From Solea solea (Eukaryota > Chordata > Actinopteri > Pleuronectiformes > Soleidae), in the NCBI RefSeq assembly GCF_958295425.1, contig NC_081145.1, positions 1-64,000 of the forward strand: DNA of 64,000 bases. Reading direction: 5' to 3'. A program made the position numbers and the translations under genes. Shown piece by piece: positions 1 to 15,108 of this stretch. Positions within the stretch are counted from its first letter, which is position 1. Each line of letters starts with the position of its first letter. The notes under the pieces were generated by a model. That model made no database searches. It saw only the letters and a program-made list of their open reading frames with translations, and was not told the origin of the DNA.

Positions 1-3000
1 TGTGAGGTTTATGTTATGGGACAGTAGAAAATTGAAAAAAATCAGAAAACAGCCGTATACTTGCTGAATGTGCACAAAAACAGACACAAATAGAAAAACA
101 CATCCAAACAGTGAAATCATTGAAAAATCAAACACTGAGGTTACAGAAGTATATCTTATAAGATGTTAACTTTATTTGTGAGGTTTATGTTATGGGACAG
201 TAGAAAATTGAAAAAAATCAGAAAACAGCCGTATACTTGCTGAATGTGCACAAAAACAGACACAAATAGAAAAACACATCCAAACAGTGAAATCATTGCA
301 AAATCAAACACTGAGGTTACAGAAGTATATCTTATAAGATGTTTACTTTATTTGTGAGGTTTATGTTATGGGACAGTAGAAAATTGAAAAAAATCAGAAA
401 ACAGCCGTATACTTGCTGAATGTGCACAATAAAAGACACAAATAGAAAAACACATCCAAACAGTGAAATCATTGCAAAATCAAACACTGAAGGCATATAA
501 CTATATCTTATAAGATGTTAACTTTATTTGTGAGGTTTATGTTATGCGACAGTAGAAAATTGAAAAAAATCAGAAAACAGCCGTATACTTGCTGAACGTG
601 CACAAAGACAGACACAAATAGAAAAACACATCCAAACAGTGAAATCATTGCAAAATCAAACACTGAAGGCATATAACTATATCTTATAAGATGTCAACTT
701 TATTTATGAGGTTAATGTTACGGGACAATAGAAAATTGAAAAAAATCAGAAAACAGCCGTATACTTGCTGAATGCGCAAAAAAACAGACACAAATAGAAA
801 AACACATCCAAACAGTGAAATCATTGCAAAATCAAACACTGAGGTTACAGAAGTATATCTTATAAGATGTTTACTTTATTTGTGAGGTTTATGTTATGGG
901 ACAGTAGAAAATTGAAAAAAATCAGAAAACAGCCGTATACTTGCTGAATGTGCACAACAAAAGACACAAATAGAAAAACACATCCAAATAGTGAAATCAT
1001 TGCAAAATCAAACACTGAAGGCATATAACTATATCTTATAAGATTTTAACTTTATTTGTGAGGTTTATGTTATGGGACAGTAGAAAATTTAAAAAAATCA
1101 GAAAACAGCCGTATACTTGCTGAATGTGCCCAAAAACAGACACAAATAGAAAAACACATCCAAACAGTGAAATCATTGAAAAATCAAACACTGAGGTTAC
1201 AGAAGTATATCTTATAAGATGTTAACTTTATTTGTGAGGTTTATGTTATGGGACAGTAGAAAATTGAAAAAAATCAGAAAACAGCCGTATACTTGCTGAA
1301 TGTGCACAAAAACAGACACAAATAGAAAAACACATCCAAACAGTGAAATCATTGCAAAATCAAACACTGAGGTTACAGAAGTGTATCTTATAAGATGTTT
1401 ACTTTATTTGTGAGGTTTATGTTATGGGACAGTAGAAAATTGAAAAAAATCAGAAAACAGCCGTATACTTGCTGAATGTGCACAACAAAAGACACAAATA
1501 GAAAAACACATCCAAACAGTGAAATCATTGCAAAATCAAACACTGAAGGCATATAACTATATCTTATAGGATGTTAACTTTATTTGTGAGGTTTATGTTA
1601 TGCGACAGTAGAAAATTGAAAAAAATCAGAAAACAGCCGTATACTTGCTGAACGTGCACAAAGACAGACACAAATAGAAAAACACATCCAAACAGTGAAA
1701 TCATTGCAAAATCAAACACTGAAGGCATATAACTATATCTTATAAGATGTCAACTTTATTTATGAGGTTAATGTTACGGGACAATAGAAAATTGAAAAAA
1801 ATCAGAAAACAGCCGTATACTTGCTGAATGCGCAAAAAAACAGACACAAATAGAAAAACACATCCAAACAGTGAAATCATTGCAAAATCAAACACTGAGG
1901 TTACAGAAGTATATCTTATAAGATGTTAACTTTATTTGTGAGGTTTATGTTATGGGACAGTAGAAAATTGAAAAAAATCAGAAAACAGCCGTATACTTGC
2001 TGAATGCGCACAAAAACAGACACAAATAGAAAAACACATCCAAACAGTGAAATCATTGCAAAATCAATCACTGACGATAAATAACTATATCTTATAAGAT
2101 TTAAACTTTATTTGTGAGGTTTATGTTATGGGACAGTAGAAAATTGAAAAAAATCAGAAAACAGCCGTATACTTGCTGAATGTGCACAAAAACAGACACA
2201 AATAGAAAAACACATCCAAACAGTGAAATCATTGCAAAATCAAACACTGAAGGCATATAACTATATCTTATAAGATTTTAACTTTATTTGTGAGGTTTAT
2301 GTTATGGGACAGTAGAAAATTGAAAAAAATCAGAAAACAGCCGTATACTTGCTGAATGTGCCCAAAAACAGACACAAATAGAAAAACACATCCAAACAGT
2401 GAAATCATTGCAAAATCAAACACTGAGGTTACAGAAGTATATCTTATAAGATGTTAACTTTATTTGTGAGGTTTATGTTATGGGACAGTAGAAAATTGAA
2501 AAAAATCAGAAAACAGCCGTATACTTGCTGAATGTGCACAAAAACAGACACAAATAGAAAAACACATCCAAACAGTGAAATCATTGCAAAATCAAACACT
2601 GAGGTTACAGAAGTATATCTTATAAGATGTTAACTTTATTTGTGAGGTTTATGTTATGGAACAGTAGAAAATTGAAAAAATTCAGAAAACAGCCGTATGC
2701 TTGCTGAATGTGCACAAACACAGACACACATAGAAAAACACATCCAAACAGTGAAATCATTGCAAAATCAAACACTGAGGTTACAGAAGTATATCTTATA
2801 AGATGTTAACTTTATTTGTGAGGTTTTTGTTATGGAACAGTGGAAAATTGAAAAAAATCAGAAAACAGCCGTATACTTGCTGAATGTGCACAAAAACAGA
2901 CACAAATAGAAAAACACATCCAAACAGTGAAATCATTGCAAAATCAAACACTGAAGGCATATAACTATATCTTATAAGATTTTAACTTTATTTGTGAGGT

Positions 3001-6000
3001 TTATGTTACGGGACAGTAGAAAATTGAAAAAAATCAGAAAACAGCCGTATACTTGCTGAATGCGCACAAAAACAGACACAAATAGAAAAACACATCCAAA
3101 CAGTGAAATCATTGCAAAATCAAACACTGAGGTTACAGAAGTATATCTTATAAGATTTTAACTTTATTTGTGAGGTTTATGTTATGGGACAGTAGAAAAT
3201 TGAAAAAAATCAGAAAACAGCTGTATACTTGCTGAACGTGCACAAAGACAGACACAAATAGAAAAACACATCCAAACAGTGAAATCATTGCAAAATCAAA
3301 CACTGAGGTTACAGAAGTATATCTTATAAGATGTTTACTTTATTTGTGAGGTTTATGTTATGGGACAGTAGAAAATTGAAAAAAATCAGAAAACAGCCGT
3401 ATACTTGCTGAATGTGCACAACAAAAGACACAAATAGAAAAACACATCCAAATAGTGAAATCATTGCAAAATCAAACACTGAAGGCATATAACTATATCT
3501 TATAAGATTTTAACTTTATTTGTGAGGTTTATGTTATGGGACAGTAGAAAATTTAAAAAAATCAGAAAACAGCCGTATACTTGCTGAATGTGCCCAAAAA
3601 CAGACACAAATAGAAAAACACATCCAAACAGTGAAATCATTGAAAAATCAAACACTGAGGTTACAGAAGTATATCTTATAAGATGTTAACTTTATTTGTG
3701 AGGTTTATGTTATGGGACAGTAGAAAATTGAAAAAAATCAGAAAACAGCCGTATACTTGCTGAATGTGCACAAAAACAGACACAAATAGAAAAACACATC
3801 CAAACAGTGAAATCATTGCAAAATCAAACACTGAGGTTACAGAAGTATATCTTATAAGATGTTTACTTTATTTGTGAGGTTTATGTTATGGGACAGTAGA
3901 AAATTGAAAAAAATCAGAAAACAGCCGTATACTTGCTGAATGTGCACAACAAAAGACACAAATAGAAAAACACATCCAAACAGTGAAATCATTGCAAAAT
4001 CAAACACTGAAGGCATATAACTATATCTTATAAGATGTTAACTTTATTTGTGAGGTTTATGTTATGCGACAGTAGAAAATTGAAAAAAATCAGAAAACAG
4101 CCGTATACTTGCTGAACGTGCACAAAGACAGACACAAATAGAAAAACACATCCAAACAGTGAAATCATTGCAAAATCAAACACTGAAGGCATATAACTAT
4201 ATCTTATAAGATGTCAACTTTATTTATGAGGTTAATGTTACGGGACAATAGAAAATTGAAAAAAATCAGAAAACAGCCGTATACTTGCTGAATGCGCAAA
4301 AAAACAGACACAAATAGAAAAACACATCCAAACAGTGAAATCATTGCAAAATCAAACACTGAGGTTACAGAAGTATATCTTATAAGATGTTTACTTTATT
4401 TGTGAGGTTTATGTTATGGGACAGTAGAAAATTGAAAAAAATCAGAAAACAGCCGTATACTTGCTGAATGTGCACAACAAAAGACACAAATAGAAAAACA
4501 CATCCAAATAGTGAAATCATTGCAAAATCAAACACTGAAGGCATATAACTATATCTTATAAGATTTTAACTTTATTTGTGAGGTTTATGTTATGGGACAG
4601 TAGAAAATTGAAAAAAATCAGAAAACAGCCGTATACTTGCTGAATGTGCACAAAAACAGACACAAATAGAAAAACACATCCAAACAGTGAAATCATTGCA
4701 AAATCAAACACTGAGGTTACAGAAGTATATCTTATAAGATGTTAACTTTATTTGTGAGGTTTATGTTATGGGACAGTAGAAAATTGAAAAAAATCAGAAA
4801 ACAGCCGTATACTTGCTGAATGTGCACAAAAACAGACACAAATAGAAAAACACATCCAAACAGTGAAATCATTGCAAAATCAAACACTGAGGTTACAGAA
4901 GTATATCTTATAAGATGTTAACTTTATTTGTGAGGTTTATGTTATGGAACAGTAGAAAATTGAAAAAATTCAGAAAACAGCCGTATGCTTGCTGAATGTG
5001 CACAAACACAGACACACATAGAAAAACACATCCAAACAGTGAAATCATTGCAAAATCAAACACTGAGGTTACAGAAGTATATCTTATAAGATGTTAACTT
5101 TATTTGTGAGGTTTATGTTATGGAACAGTGGAAAATTGAAAAAAATCAGAAAACAGCCGTATACTTGCTGAATGTGCACAAAAACAGACACAAATAGAAA
5201 AACACATCCAAACAGTGAAATCATTGCAAAATCAAACACTGAGGTTACAGAAGTAAATCTTATAAGATGTTTACTTTATTTGTGAGGTTTATGTTATGGG
5301 ACAGTAGAAAATTGAAAAAAATCAGAAAACAGCCGTATACTTGCTGAATGTGCACAACAAAAGACACAAATAGAAAAACACATCCAAACAGTGAAATCAT
5401 TGCAAAATCAAACACTGAAGGCATATAACTATATCTTATAAGATGTTAACTTTATTTGTGAGGTTTATGTTATGCGACAGTAGAAAATTGAAAAAAATCA
5501 GAAAACAGCCGTATACTTGCTGAACGTGCACAAAGACAGACACAAATAGAAAAACACATCCAAACAGTGAAATCATTGCAAAATCAAACACTGAAGGCAT
5601 ATAACTATATCTTATAAGATGTCAACTTTATTTATGAGGTTAATGTTACGGGACAATAGAAAATTGAAAAAAATCAGAAAACAGCCGTATACTTGCTGAA
5701 TGCGCAAAAAAACAGACACAAATAGAAAAACACATCCAAACAGTGAAATCATTGCAAAATCAAACACTGAGGTTACAGAAGTATATCTTATAAGATGTTT
5801 ACTTTATTTGTGAGGTTTATGTTATGGGACAGTAGAAAATTGAAAAAAATCAGAAAACAGCCGTATACTTGCTGAATGTGCACAACAAAAGACACAAATA
5901 GAAAAACACATCCAAATAGTGAAATCATTGCAAAATCAAACACTGAAGGCATATAACTATATCTTATAAGATTTTAACTTTATTTGTGAGGTTTATGTTA

Positions 6001-9000
6001 TGGGACAGTAGAAAATTTAAAAAAATCAGAAAACAGCCGTATACTTGCTGAATGTGCCCAAAAACAGACACAAATAGAAAAACACATCCAAACAGTGAAA
6101 TCATTGAAAAATCAAACACTGAGGTTACAGAAGTATATCTTATAAGATGTTAACTTTATTTGTGAGGTTTATGTTATGGGACAGTAGAAAATTGAAAAAA
6201 ATCAGAAAACAGCCGTATACTTGCTGAATGTGCACAAAAACAGACACAAATAGAAAAACACATCCAAACAGTGAAATCATTGCAAAATCAAACACTGAGG
6301 TTACAGAAGTATATCTTATAAGATGTTTACTTTATTTGTGAGGTTTATGTTATGGGACAGTAGAAAATTGAAAAAAATCAGAAAACAGCCGTATACTTGC
6401 TGAATGTGCACAACAAAAGACACAAATAGAAAAACACATCCAAACAGTGAAATCATTGCAAAATCAAACACTGAAGGCATATAACTATATCTTATAAGAT
6501 GTTAACTTTATTTGTGAGGTTTATGTTATGCGACAGTAGAAAATTGAAAAAAATCAGAAAACAGCCGTATACTTGCTGAACGTGCACAAAGACAGACACA
6601 AATAGAAAAACACATCCAAACAGTGAAATCATTGCAAAATCAAACACTGAAGGCATATAACTATATCTTATAAGATGTCAACTTTATTTATGAGGTTAAT
6701 GTTACGGGACAATAGAAAATTGAAAAAAATCAGAAAACAGCCGTATACTTGCTGAATGCGCAAAAAAACAGACACAAATAGAAAAACACATCCAAACAGT
6801 GAAATCATTGCAAAATCAAACACTGAGGTTACAGAAGTATATCTTATAAGATGTTTACTTTATTTGTGAGGTTTATGTTATGGGACAGTAGAAAATTGAA
6901 AAAAATCAGAAAACAGCCGTATACTTGCTGAATGTGCACAACAAAAGACACAAATAGAAAAACACATCCAAATAGTGAAATCATTGCAAAATCAAACACT
7001 GAAGGCATATAACTATATCTTATAAGATTTTAACTTTATTTGTGAGGTTTATGTTATGGGACAGTAGAAAATTTAAAAAAATCAGAAAACAGCCGTATAC
7101 TTGCTGAATGTGCCCAAAAACAGACACAAATAGAAAAACACATCCAAACAGTGAAATCATTGAAAAATCAAACACTGAGGTTACAGAAGTATATCTTATA
7201 AGATGTTAACTTTATTTGTGAGGTTTATGTTATGGGACAGTAGAAAATTGAAAAAAATCAGAAAACAGCCGTATACTTGCTGAATGTGCACAAAAACAGA
7301 CACAAATAGAAAAACACATCCAAACAGTGAAATCATTGCAAAATCAAACACTGAGGTTACAGAAGTATATCTTATAAGATGTTTACTTTATTTGTGAGGT
7401 TTATGTTATGGGACAGTAGAAAATTGAAAAAAATCAGAAAACAGCCGTATACTTGCTGAATGTGCACAACAAAAGACACAAATAGAAAAACACATCCAAA
7501 CAGTGAAATCATTGCAAAATCAAACACTGAAGGCATATAACTATATCTTATAAGATGTTAACTTTATTTGTGAGGTTTATGTTATGCGACAGTAGAAAAT
7601 TGAAAAAAATCAGAAAACAGCCGTATACTTGCTGAACGTGCACAAAGACAGACACAAATAGAAAAACACATCCAAACAGTGAAATCATTGCAAAATCAAA
7701 CACTGAAGGCATATAACTATATCTTATAAGATGTCAACTTTATTTATGAGGTTAATGTTACGGGACAATAGAAAATTGAAAAAAATCAGAAAACAGCCGT
7801 ATACTTGCTGAATGCGCAAAAAAACAGACACAAATAGAAAAACACATCCAAACAGTGAAATCATTGCAAAATCAAACACTGAGGTTACAGAAGTATATCT
7901 TATAAGATGTTTACTTTATTTGTGAGGTTTATGTTATGGGACAGTAGAAAATTGAAAAAAATCAGAAAACAGCCGTATACTTGCTGAATGTGCACAACAA
8001 AAGACACAAATAGAAAAACACATCCAAATAGTGAAATCATTGCAAAATCAAACACTGAAGGCATATAACTATATCTTATAAGATTTTAACTTTATTTGTG
8101 AGGTTTATGTTATGGGACAGTAGAAAATTTAAAAAAATCAGAAAACAGCCGTATACTTGCTGAATGTGCCCAAAAACAGACACAAATAGAAAAACACATC
8201 CAAACAGTGAAATCATTGAAAAATCAAACACTGAGGTTACAGAAGTATATCTTATAAGATGTTAACTTTATTTGTGAGGTTTATGTTATGGGACAGTAGA
8301 AAATTGAAAAAAATCAGAAAACAGCCGTATACTTGCTGAATGTGCACAAAAACAGACACAAATAGAAAAACACATCCAAACAGTGAAATCATTGCAAAAT
8401 CAAACACTGAGGTTACAGAAGTATATCTTATAAGATGTTTACTTTATTTGTGAGGTTTATGTTATGGGACAGTAGAAAATTGAAAAAAATCAGAAAACAG
8501 CCGTATACTTGCTGAATGTGCACAACAAAAGACACAAATAGAAAAACACATCCAAACAGTGAAATCATTGCAAAATCAAACACTGAAGGCATATAACTAT
8601 ATCTTATAAGATGTCAACTTTATTTATGAGGTTAATGTTACGGGACAATAGAAAATTGAAAAAAATCAGAAAACAGCCGTATACTTGCTGAATGCGCAAA
8701 AAAACAGACACAAATAGAAAAACACATCCAAACAGTGAAATCATTGCAAAATCAAACACTGAGGTTACAGAAGTATATCTTATAAGATGTTAACTTTATT
8801 TGTGAGGTTTATGTTACGGGACAGTAGAAAATTGAAAAAAATCAGAAAACAGCCGTATACTTGCTGAATGCGCACAAAAACAGACACAAATAGAAAAACA
8901 CATCCAAACAGTGAAATCATTGCAAAATCAATCACTGACGATAAATAACTATATCTTATAAGATTTAAACTTTATTTGTGAGGTTTATGTTATGGGACAG

Positions 9001-10123
9001 TAGAAAATTGAAAAAAATCAGAAAACAGCCGTATACTTGCTGAATGTGCACAAAAACAGACACAAATAGAAAAACACATCCAAACAGTGAAATCATTGCA
9101 AAATCAAACACTGAAGGCATATAACTATATCTTATAAGATTTTAACTTTATTTGTGAGGTTTATGTTATGGGACAGTAGAAAATTGAAAAAAATCAGAAA
9201 ACAGCCGTATACTTGCTGAATGTGCACAAAAACAGACACAAATAGAAAAACACATCCAAACAGTGAAATCATTGCAAAATCAAACACTGAGGTTACAGAA
9301 GTATATCTTATAAGATGTTAACTTTATTTGTGAGGTTTATGTTATGGGACAGTAGAAAATTGAAAAAATTCAGAAAACAGCCGTATGCTTGCTGAATGTG
9401 CACAAACACAGACACACATAGAAAAACACATCCAAACAGTGAAATCATTGCAAAATCAAACACTGAGGTTACAGAAGTATATCTTATAAGATGTTAACTT
9501 TATTTGTGAGGTTTATGTTATGGAACAGTGGAAAATTGAAAAAAATCAGAAAACAGCCGTATACTTGCTGAATGTGCACAAAAACAGACACAAATAGAAA
9601 AACACATCCAAACAGTGAAATCATTGCAAAATCAAACACTGAAGGCATATAACTATATCTTATAAGATGTTAACTTTATTTGTGAGGTTTATGTTATGGA
9701 ACAGTAGAAAATTGAAAAAAATCAGAAAACAGCCGTATACTTGCTGAATGTGCACAAACACAGACACACATAGAAAAACACATCCAAACAGTGAAATCAT
9801 TGCAAAATCAAACACTGAGGTTACAGAAGTATATCTTATAAGATGTTAACTTTATTTGTGAGGTTTATGTTATGGAACAGTAGAAAATTGAAAAAAATCA
9901 GAAAACAGCCGTATACTTGCTGAATGTGCACAAACACAGACACAAATAGAAAAACACATCCAAACAGTGAAATCATTGCAAAATCAAACACTGAAGGCAT
10001 ATAACTATATCTTATAAGATTTTAACTTTATTTGTGAGGTTTATGTTACGGGACAGTAGAAAATTGAAAAAAATCAGAAAACAGCCGTATACTTGCTGAA
10101 TGCGCACAAAAACAGACACAAAT
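1..10123 (+). repeat. Type I satellite array, 176-bp monomer (about 57 copies)
   Basis: Tandem monomers start at 1, 177, 353, 529, 705, 881 and onward at exact 176-bp steps. Each reads TGTGAGGTTTATGTTATGGG at its start, then an A-rich stretch, CAGCCGTATACTTGCTGAA, GAAAAACACATCCAAACAG and a tail CTTATAAGATGTTAAC. Variants recur in order: GTGCCCAAAAAC, GTGCACAAAAAC, CACAACAAAAG, a GTTATGCGAC/AACGTGCACAAAGAC monomer, and a TATGAGGTTAATGTTACGGG monomer. The GTTATGCGAC marker lies at 541, 1597, 4061, 5469, 6525 and 7581. Spacings of 1,056 bp (six monomers) recur, with 14- and 8-monomer gaps where the pattern slips. Monomer length is nucleosome-sized, as in many centromeric satellites. No CENP-B-box-like 17-mer was seen. 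No gene is present. Confidence 0.97.
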
Positions 10124-10322
10124 CCCCGGGCCCCCCGGGCCATCAAACCCCCGGGCCATCAAACTGTACAACTCCTCACTGGGGGGGAGGAGGGCAAACA
10201 AGCAAACAAAAAATAAAAAAAACGGTACGAACTAAACAAACAACAACCACAACAATAACATAATGTGCAATAAAACCATAGACATGTGCAATAAAACCCT
10301 GGGCATTATGGGGTAACTCTAG

Positions 10323-10525
10323 GTGTGTGTGTACCTATACCTATGTGTGTGTGTATATATATATATATATGTGTGTATATGTATGTATGTATGCATATAT
10401 ATGTATATGTGTATGTATATGTGTGTATGTGTGCGTATGTATGCATGTATCTGTGTATGTATGTATGTATATATATATATATATACATTGGTTGTGTGTA
10501 TGTGGGTATACATACATATATATAG
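10323..10525. repeat. TG/TA/TATG microsatellite inside LINE tail, copy 1
   Basis: Mixed (TG)n, (TA)n and (TATG)n. It is open in several frames on both strands only because the short repeats lack stops; there is no coding signal. It differs in length from the copy near 15.4 kb. Confidence 0.95.
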
Positions 10526-10670
10526 CATGGGTCACTTTCATTTTTATTTTTATATTTTTATTTTTATTCTTATCTTATTTTATTCTATTCTCTATTTTTA
10601 ACAGTGCTGTGTATGGATGCTGGAGCTGTTAATTTCCCCGAGGGAACCTCCCAAAGGGATTAATAAAGTC

Positions 10671-10705
<35 letters not shown>
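10671..10705 (+). repeat. (CTGT)n tail microsatellite, copy 1
   Basis: About nine CTGT units directly after ATTAATAAAGTC. This is the 3' terminal simple repeat of the LINE-like insert. Confidence 0.95.
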
Positions 10706-13700
10706 AAATAGAAAAACACATCCAAACAGTGAAATCATTGCAAAATCAAACACTGAAGTTACAGAAGTATATCTTATAAGATGTTAACTTTATTTGTGAG
10801 GTTTATGTTATGGGACAGTAGAAAATTGAAAAAAACAGAAAACAGCCGTATACTTGCTGAATGCGCACAAAAACAGACACAAATAGAAAAACACATCCAA
10901 ACAGTGAAATCATTGCAAAATCAAACACTGAGGTTACAGAAGTATATCTTATAAGATGTTAACTTTATTTGTGAGGTTTATGTTATGGGACAGTAGAAAA
11001 TTGAAAACAATCAGAAAACAGCCATATACTTGCTGAATGCGCACAAAAACAGACACAAATAGAAAAACACATCCAAACAGTGAAATCATTGCAAAATCAA
11101 ACACTGAGGTTACAGAAGTATATCTTATAAGATGTTTACTTTATTTGTGAGGTTTATGTTATGGGACAGTAGAAAATTGAAAAAAATCAGAAAACAGCCG
11201 TATACTTGCTGAATGTGCACAACAAAAGACACAAATAGAAAAACACATCCAAATAGTGAAATCATTGCAAAATCAAACACTGAAGGCATATAACTATATC
11301 TTATAAGATTTTAACTTTATTTGTGAGGTTTATGTTATGGGACAGTAGAAAATTTAAAAAAATCAGAAAACAGCCGTATACTTGCTGAATGTGCCCAAAA
11401 ACAGACACAAATAGAAAAACACATCCAAACAGTGAAATCATTGAAAAATCAAACACTGAGGTTACAGAAGTATATCTTATAAGATGTTAACTTTATTTGT
11501 GAGGTTTATGTTATGGGACAGTAGAAAATTGAAAAAAATCAGAAAACAGCCGTATACTTGCTGAATGTGCACAAAAACAGACACAAATAGAAAAACACAT
11601 CCAAACAGTGAAATCATTGCAAAATCAAACACTGAGGTTACAGAAGTATATCTTATAAGATGTTTACTTTATTTGTGAGGTTTATGTTATGGGACAGTAG
11701 AAAATTGAAAAAAATCAGAAAACAGCCGTATACTTGCTGAATGTGCACAACAAAAGACACAAATAGAAAAACACATCCAAACAGTGAAATCATTGCAAAA
11801 TCAAACACTGAAGGCATATAACTATATCTTATAAGATGTTAACTTTATTTGTGAGGTTTATGTTATGCGACAGTAGAAAATTGAAAAAAATCAGAAAACA
11901 GCCGTATACTTGCTGAACGTGCACAAAGACAGACACAAATAGAAAAACACATCCAAACAGTGAAATCATTGCAAAATCAAACACTGAAGGCATATAACTA
12001 TATCTTATAAGATGTCAACTTTATTTATGAGGTTAATGTTACGGGACAATAGAAAATTGAAAAAAATCAGAAAACAGCCGTATACTTGCTGAATGCGCAA
12101 AAAAACAGACACAAATAGAAAAACACATCCAAACAGTGAAATCATTGCAAAATCAAACACTGAGGTTACAGAAGTATATCTTATAAGATGTTTACTTTAT
12201 TTGTGAGGTTTATGTTATGGGACAGTAGAAAATTGAAAAAAATCAGAAAACAGCCGTATACTTGCTGAATGTGCACAACAAAAGACACAAATAGAAAAAC
12301 ACATCCAAATAGTGAAATCATTGCAAAATCAAACACTGAAGGCATATAACTATATCTTATAAGATTTTAACTTTATTTGTGAGGTTTATGTTATGGGACA
12401 GTAGAAAATTGAAAAAAATCAGAAAACAGCCGTATACTTGCTGAATGTGCCCAAAAACAGACACAAATAGAAAAACACATCCAAACAGTGAAATCATTGA
12501 AAAATCAAACACTGAGGTTACAGAAGTATATCTTATAAGATGTTAACTTTATTTGTGAGGTTTATGTTATGGGACAGTAGAAAATTGAAAAAAATCAGAA
12601 AACAGCCGTATACTTGCTGAATGTGCACAACAAAAGACACAAATAGAAAAACACATCCAAACAGTGAAATCATTGCAAAATCAAACACTGAAGGCATATA
12701 ACTATATCTTATAAGATGTTAACTTTATTTGTGAGGTTTATGTTATGCGACAGTAGAAAATTGAAAAAAATCAGAAAACAGCCGTATACTTGCTGAACGT
12801 GCACAAAGACAGACACAAATAGAAAAACACATCCAAACAGTGAAATCATTGCAAAATCAAACACTGAAGGCATATAACTATATCTTATAAGATGTCAACT
12901 TTATTTATGAGGTTAATGTTACGGGACAATAGAAAATTGAAAAAAATCAGAAAACAGCCGTATACTTGCTGAATGCGCAAAAAAACAGACACAAATAGAA
13001 AAACACATCCAAACAGTGAAATCATTGCAAAATCAAACACTGAGGTTACAGAAGTATATCTTATAAGATGTTAACTTTATTTGTGAGGTTTATGTTACGG
13101 GACAGTAGAAAATTGAAAAAAATCAGAAAACAGCCGTATACTTGCTGAATGCGCACAAAAACAGACACAAATAGAAAAACACATCCAAACAGTGAAATCA
13201 TTGCAAAATCAATCACTGACGATAAATAACTATATCTTATAAGATTTAAACTTTATTTGTGAGGTTTATGTTATGGGACAGTAGAAAATTGAAAAAAATC
13301 AGAAAACAGCCGTATACTTGCTGAATGTGCACAAAAACAGACACAAATAGAAAAACACATCCAAACAGTGAAATCATTGCAAAATCAAACACTGAAGGCA
13401 TATAACTATATCTTATAAGATTTTAACTTTATTTGTGAGGTTTATGTTATGGGACAGTAGAAAATTGAAAAAAATCAGAAAACAGCCGTATACTTGCTGA
13501 ATGTGCACAAAAACAGACACAAATAGAAAAACACATCCAAACAGTGAAATCATTGCAAAATCAAACACTGAGGTTACAGAAGTATATCTTATAAGATGTT
13601 AACTTTATTTGTGAGGTTTATGTTATGGGACAGTAGAAAATTGAAAAAAATCAGAAAACAGCCGTATACTTGCTGAATGTGCACAAAAACAGACACAAAT

Positions 13701-15108
13701 AGAAAAACACATCCAAACAGTGAAATCATTGCAAAATCAAACACTGAGGTTACAGAAGTATATCTTATAAGATGTTAACTTTATTTGTGAGGTTTATGTT
13801 ATGGAACAGTAGAAAATTGAAAAAATTCAGAAAACAGCCGTATGCTTGCTGAATGTGCACAAACACAGACACACATAGAAAAACACATCCAAACAGTGAA
13901 ATCATTGCAAAATCAAACACTGAGGTTACAGAAGTATATCTTATAAGATGTTAACTTTATTTGTGAGGTTTATGTTATGGAACAGTGGAAAATTGAAAAA
14001 AATCAGAAAACAGCCGTATACTTGCTGAATGTGCACAAAAACAGACACAAATAGAAAAACACATCCAAACAGTGAAATCATTGCAAAATCAAACACTGAA
14101 GGCATATAACTATATCTTATAAGATTTTAACTTTATTTGTGAGGTTTATGTTACGGGACAGTAGAAAATTGAAAAAAATCAGAAAACAGCCGTATACTTG
14201 CTGAATGCGCACAAAAACAGACACAAATAGAAAAACACATCCAAACAGTGAAATCATTGCAAAATCAAACACTGAGGTTACAGAAGTATATCTTATAAGA
14301 TGTTAACTTTATTTGTGAGGTTTATGTTATGGGACAGTAGAAAATTGAAAAAAATCAGAAAACAGCTGTATACTTGCTGAACGTGCACAAAGACAGACAC
14401 AAATAGAAAAACACATCCAAACAGTGAAATCATTGCAAAATCAAACACTGAAGGCATATAACTATATCTTATAAGATGTTAACTTTATTTATGAGGTTAA
14501 TGTTACGGGACAATAGAAAATTGAAAAAAATCAGAAAACAGCCGTATACTTGCTGAATGTGCACAACAAAAGACACAAATAGAAAAACACATCCAAACAG
14601 TGAAATCATTGCAAAATCTAACACTGACGTTACAGAAGTATATCTTATAAGATGTTAACTTTATTTGTGAGGTTTATGTTATGGAACAGTAGAAAATTGA
14701 AAAAAATCAGAAAACAGCCGTATACTTGCTGAATGTGCACAAACACAGACACACATAGAAAAACACATCCAAACAGTGAAATCATTGCAAAATCAAACAC
14801 TGAGGTTACAGAAGTATATCTTATAAGATGTTAACTTTATTTGTGAGGTTTATGTTATGGAACAGTAGAAAATTGAAAAAAATCAGAAAACAGCCGTATA
14901 CTTGCTGAATGTGCACAAACACAGACACAAATAGAAAAACACATCCAAACAGTGAAATCATTGCAAAATCAAACACTGAAGGCATATAACTATATCTTAT
15001 AAGATTTTAACTTTATTTGTGAGGTTTATGTTACGGGACAGTAGAAAATTGAAAAAAATCAGAAAACAGCCGTATACTTGCTGAATGCGCACAAAAACAG
15101 ACACAAAT
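10706..15108 (+). repeat. Type I satellite, 25 monomers between the two LINE tails
   Basis: 4,403 bp, i.e. 25 x 176 bp. Same monomer variants as the left array; the GTTATGCGAC marker is at 11,862 and 12,742, five monomers apart, so the six-monomer order has slipped. The distinctive AATCACTGACGATAAATAAC monomer seen near 8,930 recurs near 13,211. The last monomer is cut at the same base as at 10,123, showing that satellite plus insert was amplified as one piece. Confidence 0.95.

Larger units (their letters stand above)
10124..10705 (+). mobile_element. 5'-truncated LINE 3' end (CR1/L2-like), copy 1
   Basis: A 582-bp non-satellite insert splits one type I monomer between CAGACACAAAT and AAATAGAAAAACAC; a short CAAAT/AAAT duplication flanks it. 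It opens with a GC-rich CCCGGG-rich stretch, continues A-rich, contains a TG/TA microsatellite, and ends with AATTTCCCCGAGGGAACC, GGGATTAATAAAG and a (CTGT)n tail. That ending is typical of 3' termini of fish CR1/L2-type LINEs and their dependent retroposons. No coding portion remains. The family assignment rests on tail style alone. Confidence 0.7.

Noticed and set aside
10306..10632. Tyr/Ile/Val/Cys-rich open frames on both strands (also 15,291-15,629)
   Set aside because: Pure translation of TG/TA/TATG microsatellite; open in several frames at once.
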